Positions 10,793 to 20,628 of a stretch of 64,000 bases of DNA are shown in pieces. The position numbers and the translations under genes were made by a program. The notes under the pieces are model-generated. The model did no database searches and had not been told where the DNA came from. It was given only the letters and a program-made list of their open reading frames with translations. Source of the stretch: Sarocladium kiliense (Eukaryota > Ascomycota > Sordariomycetes > Hypocreales > Sarocladiaceae); contig JAUZTG010000044.1 in assembly GCA_030734395.1 (NCBI GenBank), positions 1,178,001 through 1,242,000 on the forward strand. The letters run 5' to 3'. Numbering within the stretch: position 1 is the first letter of the stretch; every line of letters starts with the position of its first letter.

Positions 10793-11722
10793 ATGTTGGA
10801 GGAGAGCAAGACGTTATCTCATGGCTGAATTGAAGGTGTCTGTCAAAGACAAAGATTCACGGTTGCCTGTTGCTATTGAAGTGCTGCGCCGGGTGTTGTT
10901 CGGCGAATCTGCTCGAATGATCAATGATGACGGAAGGCGTGGTGTAACCCTGGACCCTGACATGCATTCTTCCAACCCCATTCGTCTACCAATGTTCGGC
11001 GTTTACCACTACTCTATGAGTTCATGGTCGTAAAGCTTGAAAGCTCCGCCAGGACTATCACCTGCTTCGGCTGAGCAACGATCATCAATGACTGCCTGAG
11101 GTGAGGGTCTTTATCCTGCCCGCCGTCGTGACGCTGTAGTCATCTCGCACTACACACAGCCACAATTGATGGGGACAGGTTATAGTCGACCCGTAAATTA
11201 TGAGGGATCGCTCTGTATCAGGTCTCCTTTCCAGCGACTTCATCTAGCAGTGAAAGAAGAGTAAACTTGGAACGTTGTCGGCTACCTGAGACCAAGCGGG
11301 AGTCGGCGGTATTGACTGGTAACGCGCGGGGGAACAGGCTCGCAGAACTCCATAGAAGAATATCGCTCTACTCGACTGATTGCTGCGCTTCAAAGCCTTT
11401 GAGATGCAAGGCCTAGCGCGCGGGGGGGATGTATCCCCAACCAACTTACACCACCTTACCTGCCATAAATAGTAACCGCGCGGTGTGGAGGCATCGCTCG
11501 CATCGCTTCAAGGCATACACGTTCCTAAGATTTGCAGTGTGCTAGTGCAAGGACTTGAAAGACGGTACTTTCTCCTCATCAAATCAGCGTCTCCCTTCAA
11601 CAGCCAGCGAATGCCAAGTTGTATTGTCACTAAGCTATACTACCATGCAGGGAAGCGAGGAGGCCTCGTGTTGTGGTCATCAGATTGGGCAACTGACATG
11701 CCAATGGGGTGCTCCTGAGATC
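10793..11722. other. Intergenic, divergent TFB2 / nitroreductase promoters
   Basis: Only short frames of no recognisable family. The interval serves two divergent genes: TFB2 to the left and the nitroreductase to the right. A CCAAT pentamer at 11701-11705 lies just before the TATA box of the latter. Confidence 0.5.
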
Positions 11723-11730
11723 TATAAAAG
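11723..11730 (+). promoter_or_regulatory. TATA box of the nitroreductase gene
   Basis: TATAAAAG, 86 bp before the ATG at 11816, with a CCAAT pentamer about 20 bp upstream. Well-formed TATA boxes are typical of inducible fungal genes, so this suggests regulated expression. Confidence 0.65.
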
Positions 11731-11815
11731 GGCTCCCGAATCTCTGCGTTGATGTTAAGTTCTGATCCTCTCTCAACAACGTCGCTTATCATCTTCTTTC
11801 GACACTCCCAACACA

Positions 11816-12492
11816 ATGGCAAGCCCTCTCAGTGCCCAGACTCTCCTCGACTTGGTGAAGAACCGTCGTTCCTACTATCAGCTCTCAAACACCTTGCCCA
11901 TCACTAAAGAACAGGTACAAGAGATAGTCAATGACCTCGTTCTTCATTGTCCCACGCCATACAACTCACAAGCCACCCGCGTCGTCATTCTCTTCGGTGA
12001 CGAACACAAGAAGCTATGGAATATCGTGAGCGATGTCATGGAACCAATCATTGCGCCCAAGACCGGGCATGAAGCCTTCGCTGCGAGGTTCCAAGTTTTC
12101 AAGGACTCTGCTGCCACTGTGAAGTGACCTTCCCGGGACATATCTGACGCTAGTCTAACCCTTCGCAGATCATGTTTTTCGACGATATGGAGAAGATCAA
12201 AAGTCTGCAGGAAACCTTCACCTTCGTTGCCGACAAGTGGCCTTTGTGGGCCACTCAAGCCGATGCCATGTTGCAATTTTCGATCTGGACTGCGTTGGAG
12301 GCTGAGGGGCTGGGCTGCAATTTGCAGCACTATAATCCGGAGATCGATGAGAAGGTGACCGCAGCATTCGGAATCCCCAAGGGATGGAAGCTAAATGCTC
12401 AGCTTGTCATGGGCGGCAATCCTGATCCGACAGAACTACCGGAGAAGACTTTCGAGCCACTGGAGAACCGTGTGAGGGTTCTTGGCGACTAA
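11816..12492 (+). CDS. Nitroreductase-like oxidoreductase (fungal HBN1/FRM2 type)
   Basis: Exons 11816-12118 and 12169-12492 encode 208 residues. The intron (12119-12168) is GTGAAG...CGCAG with a TCTAAC branch, and the join gives the family motif SAATIMFFDD. Features matching small eukaryotic nitroreductases are the N-terminal NRRSYYQL segment, PTPYNSQATRVVILFG in the FMN-binding region, and the C-terminal WTALEAEGLGCNLQHYNP segment. Family knowledge: these FMN/NAD(P)H enzymes act on nitro compounds and quinones, and the yeast homologues are linked to lipid signalling and oxidative stress. The TATA box at 11723 suggests inducible expression. The physiological substrate is unknown. Confidence 0.88.
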
Positions 12493-13523
12493 AGGTGACT
12501 CATTCATGACCATCCGTAAGAGGAGGCATAGCTCAAGCATTGTTTAGAGTCGAGTGGATAATGGTCCCAGTAGCCGTCAGTCAAGACAGTGAGCTTCATA
12601 CACAAATTAACGAATACAGTGGCAACTGGTTTCGTATTGACAGCCTCTAGCCCAGCTGGGCTCTAAGTGTCCATCTCCACATGTGCAGAATTGGTTGACA
12701 CCAAGCCAGGAGCAAGCTCCGGAGCTGGAGCAGAATGCTGGAGCGACTGCACAGGACGGTGGGTCGGCTCGGCGCCATCGAGTAAGCTTGTCAGGCTTGG
12801 AGATGCAAGGTCCGGTTGCATTGCACCATCATGTTAGGCATGAGACCTATCTTGGTTTTATCAGTTAGCTACATCAAACATGCAATCCAAGGGTCAAGGC
12901 TGAAATGCGACCCACATGAGGCTGATGCTCATGCAATCCAGCTGCCGTGCATCCAACACGAGCCGGAGCTAGCTGGAACCTAACTTCAGAATGCCTCAAA
13001 AACAGCTGGACCACTACTGTACTGAAAGTCTATATAAGAGCTGTGTGGGTGGATAAGAGCTCTAGTCTGTGGTCGCGAATGTAATATCATCAACTCGGTT
13101 CGGGTCATGCCCGAAACGGAGAAATGCTGGATGAGCTGTCGAGCCCCAGTTTCGTGGCATTAGTCTAAGAGATAAGAATACTTGAATGAAGGATCGTGAG
13201 AAAACGTCATGCTTCCGGACATTTGCAGGAGAAGAACCTCCGATTGCCCAGTATGATGTCTCTCCTGCGGCACAGACCTGGCAATTCAGGGCAATCAAGA
13301 CCCCTGGTGACGGAGAGTCCGTTCCGGTGGCCGCGCAATATCCTCACGATCACGGCGTTGGTCGATCGTTCCCCTGAGCAATGAGATATGACCACTTTTC
13401 GCCATACTAGGGACGGGAATGATGCTCCTTGGCTCTAAATCAGGCTTGAGAAGATGCAGTGAGGGGTGGAGGCTGCGGCCGAACTCAATTCGCAAGGCTT
13501 GCGGACGATCAGGTAGGGGCATT
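12493..13523. other. Intergenic with an orphan TATA element
   Basis: No recognisable gene. TATATAAG at 13031-13038 is a good TATA element with no convincing frame downstream: only overlapping frames of about 60 codons at 13186-13384, without a domain. It could drive a non-coding or short transcript, or be a chance match. Confidence 0.4.
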
Positions 13524-13530
13524 TATAAAG
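13524..13530 (+). promoter_or_regulatory. TATA box of the SDR gene
   Basis: TATAAAG about 64 bp before the ATG at 13594. It helps decide the start: the in-frame ATG at 13534 would be only 4 bp past the TATA box and therefore upstream of any normal transcription start. Confidence 0.6.
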
Positions 13531-13593
13531 CCCATGCAGGCCGCTCTTTATCAAGCATTGCTTCTCAGCAGAATTGACTCTCAACTTGCCAAA

Positions 13594-14638
13594 ATGTCAA
13601 ACGTCGCATACTTCACATCATTATGCCGGAGGGTCAGTTGCGCAAGAAGCTCTGCCCTTGGCCAGCTTACGCGACGACCGCGCAACCTTCGGTCCACACT
13701 GTTGTCAGCGAACTACACGACCACCACACCATCCCTATCAAATTCATCCATAGACGCCAGGCCGAAGGTATCTGATCCAAGCCCGCATGTGGGTAAGAAG
13801 CGATTCGCAGACTTTGATCTGGCAGGCCGGGCGTTTGTCGTGACAGGAGGCGCTCAAGGTCTTGGGCTCTCGCTCGCAGAGGGACTTGTCGAGGCTGGTG
13901 GCAAAGGTACCTATTTCCCGAGCGCGAACCACAGAATAATGCTGACGAATAATTGCAGTGTACTGTCTAGATCGCGCTAAGGAGCCAAGCCAATACTGGC
14001 ACGAAGCCCAGAGCCGCGTCGTACCTGAATGGGGGGGCTCACTCGAATACCGAAAAGTCGATGTCACTGACACGGGCAACCTGAACAATGTTATCAGCGC
14101 AATCGCAGAGGAGAATAGGGGTCTGCATGGGCTTATTGCAAGTGCTGGTATCCAGCAGGTCACCCCAGCGCTCGAGTACACGCCAGAGGATGTGAAGAAG
14201 ATGCTGGACGTCAACTTCACCGGTGTTTTCATGGCCGCGAGCGCCGTGGCTCGACAAATGATTCAGTATAATTGCCATGGCAGCATTTGCGCAATCGCAA
14301 GCATCTCGGGAATAGTTGCGAACAAGGGCCTCCAAAGCCCAGTCTACAACTCCTCCAAAGCAGCCGTCATTCAACTATGCCGTAACCTGGCAATGGAGTG
14401 GGCGCCTCATGGCATCCGCGTCAATTCGTTGAGTCCAGGTCATTTAATGACGCCTATGGTACGAAAGAACTTCAAAGAAGAACCTCACCTCGAGGGACTC
14501 TGGAAAAGCGAAATCATGATGGGAAGATTGGCGGACCCCAGCGAATTCAAGGGGGCGGCTTTGTTCCTGCTCAGCAACGCCAGTTCTTATGTCACGGGTT
14601 CCAATTTAGTTGTGGACGGAGGTCGAACTGCTTGGTAA
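13594..14638 (+). CDS. Short-chain dehydrogenase/reductase (polyol/sorbose reductase-like)
   Basis: Exons 13594-13906 and 13959-14638 give 330 residues; the intron 13907-13958 has GTACCT...TGCAG ends. The nucleotide-binding motif is TGGAQGLG near residue 80. The rest of the classical set follows: VYCLDRA after strand 2, an SAGIQ motif (NAG equivalent), VNFTGVFMA, a catalytic Ser in ASISGIV, and YNSSK as the YxxxK pair. It ends with NLVVDGGRTAW. About 70 residues precede the Rossmann fold and are Arg/Ser/Thr-rich with few acids, like a mitochondrial presequence. Family knowledge: relatives include sorbose/xylulose reductases and arabinitol dehydrogenases. The exact substrate is unknown. Confidence 0.87.
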
Positions 14639-15195
14639 AGTTTGTCTGAGCCCGTTTCCCAGTCATAAGAGGAGTTCATAGGCAATCCTCGTCACAGTGT
14701 TGACATAGCCAGAACAGCGTCACTTGTACGATATGCTATCAAGCGAGCCACATATTACTCAACCCACGGTTGCAAGATAAATCCTGATGTGACGCTGTGA
14801 CACATTTGGCAATTCCTTGTCCGTATTCAGGCTTGTGATCGCGATTCAGAGCATTACGCGTCCTTTCAAGCTGTTGCGGGTGTCGACCAATCGGCCGTGT
14901 GCTGCAATATTGCTGGGCAGTTGGTTGAGCTTCGCCGCAATCATGTATTGCGACGTTACCAACATGAGAAGCCGCCGCGGGCCCTTAGCTCAGCTCAGCT
15001 TCAGTTCTCGGAGCCGCTCACTCAGAGGTCAATCTTTCTAGCCCCGCTCTACAAGAGCACGCATGTCAGTCCGATTCACACTGGTTCCTGTTCATGCCTC
15101 CACCAAAAGACGTCTTCCGTGGCTCTTCATGATATGAGGCTGGAAAGCCAGGATACAATCATCTCGATTGAGGCCATAGGAACTGGTAAAGGCTT
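14639..15195. other. Intergenic, SDR to membrane-protein gene
   Basis: Short frames only. An AGCTC/AGCTT-type short repeat lies at about 14986-15003. I see no convincing core promoter for the next gene. Confidence 0.4.
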
Positions 15196-16129
15196 ATGTA
15201 TATGATGCGCCTAGAGCCGACGGTGGCCCGGCGTGAGGGTTCAGAGGATGATTCCAATCCACTCAGATTATCGACTTTCACGCCGCCGCCTTCGTGTCTG
15301 GGTCAGACTACGGCAACCGAACGATCTATGAAGGGAGGTGGAACGTCAATATATGTTCAACTTGGACCAACAAAGTTCAACGGAGACTGTAATCCATCGC
15401 CCTTCGACTTTCCAGCCACGGGATGTCCCGTTTTCTACACGATTGCATCGACGATGGCGATGACCCATGCCTATCCTACAAACGATGTGCTTTTCAAGGT
15501 CTACTGTTGCCCGACGTCAGTTTGCCCTCGTTTTTCTTCACCCTCACCAGCATAGCGCATATATTGCCTTTTGCTGACAGGTTGGTTTCAGTGGCTATGG
15601 TTTCGAGTACAAAGGCCGAGATGGCAGAGACGAAATCATCGGAAGTGCAACGTACGAATGGGAATTCCTCAGATATAAATGCTTCGGGTCAACCACTATA
15701 AGCGCAACCACAGTATTGATGTCCACCGAAACACTATACTTATCAACAGAGCCATCGGTCGTTCCCCTGGTTGCTTGGCCATTTAACGTCGCATATACCA
15801 TCCGCGACAAGACCCGTACTTGTGCGCCCAAGTGCGGGACCCCCTGGGAGCAGGGCACATCTGCGACCATGGCTGTCAGCAGTTCGACTGCTTCTGACGC
15901 TGCAGCGGCTACTCGCACCCAAGAACAAGAGCATGATCTTCAAGGCCTGGGTTCTATGGTGCTGGGTTTGTCGCTCGGTGGGGGGCTCTTGTTCGTATCT
16001 CTCATCACTTGCGCGTTGATTATTTGCTGTCGTTCGACTTCTCGACCGGCAAGGCCTAGGTCACGGCCTCCTACACCGATAGTTGCACGACCGGAGGAAG
16101 CATTGCAGGCCAACGAGAGAGTGGTTTAG
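15196..16129 (+). CDS. Fungal single-pass membrane protein with cysteine-rich ectodomain
   Basis: Two exons, 15196-15515 and 15592-16129, 285 residues with the first ATG; ATGs at 15202 and 15205 are also possible. The intron (15516-15591) begins GTCAGT and ends TTTCAG, and the join creates CCPTGYGF. The ectodomain has the pattern I associate with a widespread fungal family: an STFTPPPSCLG start, a GDCNPSPFD segment, a GCPVFYT segment and the CCPxGY motif. A Ser/Thr/Ala stretch leads to one hydrophobic helix (MVLGLSLGGGLLFVSLITCA, about 228-247), then CCRS and an Arg/Pro-rich cytoplasmic tail. No signal peptide is visible, so topology (N-out type III) is inferred. Function unknown. Confidence 0.68.
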
Positions 16130-17280
16130 TTTGGGGTTGGGAAGGGGTTCTGTATACGACTCGCGACGGAAGGAACAGTGAATCGTGGTTTCGGAGGTAG
16201 ACATGATGTGGTAGCTAATTATAATGTTTAATGGAATGAGACATCATACATCCGAGGCGATACGTTGATCTTGGAGTGCTTTGGGATCGCAGCTCTCTGT
16301 TCACTCTAGCAACAGCCCGTGTCATCTCTGTATACGTATAGCGACGCGGACACGACCAAATATCACCAGTAAGATGCACCTGCACCGGACATGTATACGC
16401 CGTTATAACTTATAGCTGTACCAGCTCGCTAAGCCAACAAGATGACTGCATGAACGCCCCGGGATATGTCGTTGTGGGTCTCGATGTCGCATAGCTTCGC
16501 ACTGCCAATGCTCCAAGCTTCTATTTTCCTTCTCCGTCTAGCCGTTGACGGTTTTGTATAGAAGCTCTATGTAAATGAAGCTTAAGTGCCGGTACGGCTG
16601 TCTCACCTCGTAAGGAAGACTCATTCTGTACTAGGTAGGCCGATACCGGTCTGTCCGTGGGGGTACGGCATTATGTGGCGTCCGTCAGTCGTCAAGTAGA
16701 GAATGACGAAGCCAAACCCCGTTTTAAGTGGCTCCTCCATGTCCATGGGGATACTGTCTCGTCTCGAAATACTAATAATGAATGGGCTTGACCCTTCGGC
16801 AATAAGCTCCACAGGCTACGCAATAGCTAGCCTACCTGAGTACCCGTACATCCAAGCTTTTTGCCTGAACTCACTTAGCGCATTAAGTACGCGACCCAGA
16901 GCGGTGCCACAGCTTGCCACTACAAACGAACAAACATCTGAGTGTCGCAGGTGTCATCGTCCTGGGGTTTCTTGGCTGGGGCCGACTTAGGAGACTGGGG
17001 AACGGCTCACAGGATGGAGGAGGGAGGGCGGGAAGACACAGCACCGTCTATAACCTCCCCTCCTTCGGCTTTGAGGTGGATATAGTTAAAGTCCGGGATG
17101 GTTTACCCATAATATTATTCGAATGATGCCCCTCGGTCGAAGCTGTCCTTCTCCTCTTTTACATCTACCTTGTTCACTCCACGACTTACATCAACAATAC
17201 CCCGCCCCACCTGAGCTTCTTCTTCACCACCTCCCTTCCAACCTACACATTCCACGCAAACCACCAGATACAAGGGCACA
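16130..17280. other. Intergenic, membrane-protein gene to AKR gene
   Basis: No convincing coding frame. The last ~140 bases before the AKR start are pyrimidine-rich with CACC/CCTCC runs, as is usual in fungal leaders. Confidence 0.5.
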
Positions 17281-18199
17281 ATGGCTTCTCTAGCAATCAC
17301 AGATACTCTGCCGGTTAAGCACACCGACAAGCAGATCCCCCAATTGGGCTTCGGTGTGTGGACCTCTCCACGCGATGTATGTGTGAAGTCCTGCCTCAAC
17401 GCTCTCAAGGCTGGCTACCGCCACATCGACACAGCTCAGGGCTACAAGAACGAGGCCGAGGTCGGCGAAGCTGTCCAGAAGAGCGGCATTCCCCGCGAAG
17501 AGATCTGGATCACCACCAAGTTCGTCACCAAGGAGAAGAACTTTGAGGAGGCATACCAGAGCGTCGTGGAGTCTGTGAAGAAGTGCGACCCGAGGCCAGA
17601 TGGCTATGTCGACCTCTTCCTGATTCACATGGCGACGCCTGGCAAGGAAGGCCGGAAGCTGCTGTGGCAGGTTCTGGAGCGGCTTCAGGAAGAAGGAAAG
17701 GCCAAGACGATTGGAGTCAGCAACTGGGGTCCGCATCATCTTGAGGAGCTGAAGGCATATGCGAAGAGCTGGCCACCGTCCGTAAACCAGATCGAGGTCA
17801 GTCCTTCGTACCCATGCTCAAAGCTCAAGTTCCCATTCTAACACCTCCCAATAGCTGCACCCCTGGACTCAACAGAAGAAAGTTGTCAAGTACTGCGAAG
17901 AGAACGGCATTGTCGTCGAGGCTTATTGCCCTATTGCTCGCAACAAGAAGGCTGATGATCCTACCCTATCTGGCATCGCCAAGGAGCTGGGTGTCACGCC
18001 CAACCAGGTCCTCCTGCGATACTCTCTCCAGAAGGGGTGGGTGCCGCTGCCAAAGAGTGACAACCCCGACCGGATGAAGCAGAACGCAGACCTGTACGGT
18101 TTCAAGATCACGGACGAGCAGATGGCCAAGCTAGATGCACTGGATGAGGGAGAGAAGGGTGCTTGTTGTCCTGAGAACATTCCTGATAATATTGCTTAG
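17281..18199 (+). CDS. Aldo-keto reductase
   Basis: Exons 17281-17796 and 17855-18199, 286 residues, intron 17797-17854 (GTCAGT...AATAG with a TTCTAAC branch). All AKR hallmarks are present: GFGVWTSP, the catalytic HIDTAQGYKNE segment with Asp and Tyr, the catalytic Lys in WITTKF, the catalytic His in LFLIHMATPG, IGVSNWG, and VNQIELHPW across the splice join. PLPKSDNPDR near the C-terminus is the cofactor 2'-phosphate-binding loop, indicating NADPH. Family knowledge: a soluble NADPH-dependent carbonyl reductase. Substrate unknown. It lies 2.6 kb from the SDR on the same strand, but with an unrelated gene between. Confidence 0.92.
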
Positions 18200-18409
18200 G
18201 AGGACTTGGACCAAAGCCCGGTGCTTTCGCGGCCTCCACCAGGAAGGATTTGAGACTATGTAAGCATACAGAGGCATACAAGGCAGTATACGGAGACTTC
18301 TTCAAAAATGTCAATCCCTGAGTAATATCATGAGCTTGACTTGGCGTCACAAAACGCTACACACCCATCAGCATCGATGAGATGCGCGATGATGCAATAT
18401 TACATCTGA

Positions 18410-18825
18410 ATGCCTCTGGATCTGATGCACTCTCTTCCTTCACCTCCAATTCGTGATCAAAAGGATGACGACAGCTCAGACAATTCGAATAGTTCCCACG
18501 AAACAGGCAGCTCAACAGCGCCTACGACAACTATCCCTGGCGGTGTACTCGGCGGCGTTGTAGGTCTCGGAGCGTTGGCAGCAGCCCTCTCTTCTTCCGT
18601 CTTCATCATCGCCACCGCGATCAGGGATCGCAACCAGCTGCGGCCGAGATTGAAGCATCATTTCCCGGTCCCTTGAATCCGAAAAGACGTATTGAGTCGA
18701 AGAACATTTCCCCGTCTTCAGAAGTTGACGGTTCAGCCGCTGTTCAACTACCAGATGGCTCTGGGTCGTATCACGAAATGCCAGCTTCAAACCAAGAGGC
18801 GAGCGAGCTGGATGGCTCGGGGTAA
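18410..18825 (+). pseudogene. Frameshifted relic of a single-pass membrane protein
   Basis: One frame, from ATG 18410, encodes a polar Ser/Asp-rich stretch, a Thr-rich linker and a clear transmembrane helix (PGGVLGGVVGLGALAAALSS plus SVFIIATA), then runs out of frame and stops at 18676. Another frame, open from about 18633 to TAA 18825, encodes what looks like the expected cytoplasmic tail: PKRRIESKN, then PDGSGSYHEMP and EASELDGSG, the acidic ELxG-type end seen in many fungal stalk-TM-tail proteins. Reading through would need a frame change around 18633-18645. No N-terminal ectodomain is visible upstream. I read this as a decayed 3' fragment. A sequencing error or an unrecognised intron is the alternative. 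Confidence 0.5.
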
Positions 18826-19292
18826 GCAGGACAAATGAGGAGGTAATGATAAATAATCATGGTGATTAGCATAAAAAAATTGGCGCGACGCAGCTGATCT
18901 ACTTGGCTTGGTGGCTACCTGAACGCGATGTAGCAGCCATCAGCGCGACGAGCGAGAGCTTGGTCGCAAACATTGGGGTCAATTCCATTCTTAGCCCGCT
19001 ACCTCAATGACAGGTCATCTACGGCGGCATCCTGGCTGCGACCTATGTTGTGGTTGCGTTCTGTGCCTGGACCCTGCATGAGCCGTCTTCTCGAACCAGG
19101 AGCCCTGTCAGCAGTCAGACAACGCTATGCAACGTCATATTTGAAATATTTCAATGATCAGTAGATCAGACATGGGTTCCCCATCATGCCGTAAAGTCTC
19201 ATGCTATTGCTATCAATGGGCCATCCATAGGTAGCACCAGGACTATGGATCAAATGGTTGCCTTTGGTAGACTGTAGAAACATCAATTGAAC
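18826..19292. other. Intergenic, relic to methyltransferase gene
   Basis: A 47-codon stretch at about 19014-19157 reads as a hydrophobic segment (YGGILAATYVVVAFCAW) but has a stop just upstream and no identifiable partner exons; it may be another decayed fragment. Confidence 0.35.
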
Positions 19293-19300
19293 TATATAAA
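19293..19300 (+). promoter_or_regulatory. Possible TATA box of the methyltransferase gene
   Basis: TATATAAA about 210 bp before the ATG at 19510. That spacing implies a leader of roughly 180 bases. Confidence 0.45.
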
Positions 19301-19509
19301 GCCCGCTTCTGATAGTCTAAACCAACAGGAGCTGATAAATTGTATCCTGAATTTCTCGTTGCATATATCCATCAAAGCTGTTGATTTGGTTGAGCGTCTC
19401 ACACCCATGACGACACCAGCTTCGCGTCCCACCTATCCGTAACACCACGCCAGCTTCAACCTCGAAGCTACACTGGCAACTCCACGTTTACCAACCTACC
19501 AGCCTCGCC

Positions 19510-20442
19510 ATGGCTCCCTTACTCCCTCGAATGCATCTCTTTGAGATCGACGACCAGCCTTGGTACCGAATTCCCTCTCAATGCCAGCCAATGCTCCATG
19601 ACGCAGCTTCGCTAACTTCCTGTCCTCTCTCCAGGTTCCATCCATTCCTTCGAACCCGCGTCCAAGACGCCCTCACCCTCGTCTGGAACACCCGCATCCC
19701 CGGCTTCATACCCTGCTCGGCCGCCGAAATCTGCGCAAAGACTCTCATCCGTGAGTTCGGCTCCGAAACGCTCGCCTCCTCCGTTTGCATCGACTTCTGC
19801 GCCGGCGCAGGAGGGCCAACCCCCAGCATCGCGAAACACGTCAACGCCCGAACCTCACAACCAGTACCTTTCATCCTGACAGATCTACACCCCAACGTCT
19901 CCGCATGGGAGCGATTGGCGAGGAGGAGGCCTGAGATCTCGTTTGAGCGGGAGAGTGTGGATGCTAGTGATGCGCCGCAGCAGCTGGTGAAGAGAGACGA
20001 TGGCAAGGATGTTATCAGGCTGTTCAACCTTGCGTTTCATCATTTCGATGATCCTCTGGCCAGTGAGATCCTAAAGAACACCCTTGCCACAAGCCAGGGA
20101 TTCGCCATCTTCGAGATGCAGGACCGTAGCCCATCAGCCTTCCTAGCCACCTGTCTGCTACCATTCGCAGTGGTCCTTGCTTCGCCGTACTTTGCCTTCA
20201 GGTGGCGCTCACCTATGACTTTCTTCTTCAGCGTTATTGTTCCTATAATTCCCTTCGTGCTCTGGTTTGACGGTTGGGTGTCGGGTTTGAGGACAAGGAC
20301 ACCGGAAGAGGTGGAGGCCTTGTTGAGAGGATGCGGTGCGGACACGTCTGAGTGGGAGATGAGGAGCGGGCATGAGGTCTTCCTACCTCCGCTGGGCTAC
20401 ATGAATTGGATCATATGCAAGCCGGTCAAGAAGCAGACATGA
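19510..20442 (+). CDS. SAM-dependent methyltransferase-like protein with membrane hairpin
   Basis: The frame is open for 310 codons, but a 72-base stretch (19563-19634) has GTACCG...CTCCAG ends and a GCTAAC branch. Removing it gives DDQPWFHPFLR, which reads more naturally, so I call exons 19510-19562 and 19635-20442 (286 residues). The ATG is in a strong GCCATGG context. SAM motif I is DFCAGAGGPTPSIA, with motif II-like ILTDLHPN and motif IV-like NLAFHHFDDP. Two hydrophobic segments follow (FLATCLLPFAVVLASPYFAF and FFFSVIVPIIPFVLWF), suggesting membrane attachment. Because 72 is a multiple of three and free of stops, intron retention would add 24 residues in frame. Target unknown. Confidence 0.75.
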   Translation: MAPLLPRMHLFEIDDQPWYRIPSQCQPMLHDAASLTSCPLSRFHPFLRTRVQDALTLVWNTRIPGFIPCSAAEICAKTLIREFGSETLASSVCIDFCAGAGGPTPSIAKHVNARTSQPVPFILTDLHPNVSAWERLARRRPEISFERESVDASDAPQQLVKRDDGKDVIRLFNLAFHHFDDPLASEILKNTLATSQGFAIFEMQDRSPSAFLATCLLPFAVVLASPYFAFRWRSPMTFFFSVIVPIIPFVLWFDGWVSGLRTRTPEEVEALLRGCGADTSEWEMRSGHEVFLPPLGYMNWIICKPVKKQT

Positions 20443-20628
20443 CAAACTAGGGATTCGGACGCAGCTGGTGCTGGCGCCAATTGGAAAGCTAATAAGGCGG
20501 GACACTGACTACAGGACAATCATAGGGTAAAATGTGTCCCTAAGAATGCTACGAATATAATGGTGACAGTGATGATACAGTCTATGGTACAATTTCATAC
20601 ATGCTCCTCTCACAAAGCCAGAGTATTT

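Noticed and set aside
10363..10809. 148-codon minus-strand frame at the TFB2 5' end
   Set aside because: It is a shifted reading of the first TFB2 exon and intron; the true exon (10741-10609) encodes the conserved Tfb2 N-terminus.
13534..13593. Earlier in-frame ATG for the SDR gene
   Set aside because: It lies 4 bp downstream of the TATA box, so would not be in the mRNA; 13594 has the better context and leaves a plausible presequence.
13594..18199. A biosynthetic cluster made of the nitroreductase, SDR and AKR genes
   Set aside because: No backbone synthase, transporter or pathway regulator is nearby, spacing is over 1 kb and an unrelated membrane protein intervenes; proximity alone is weak evidence.
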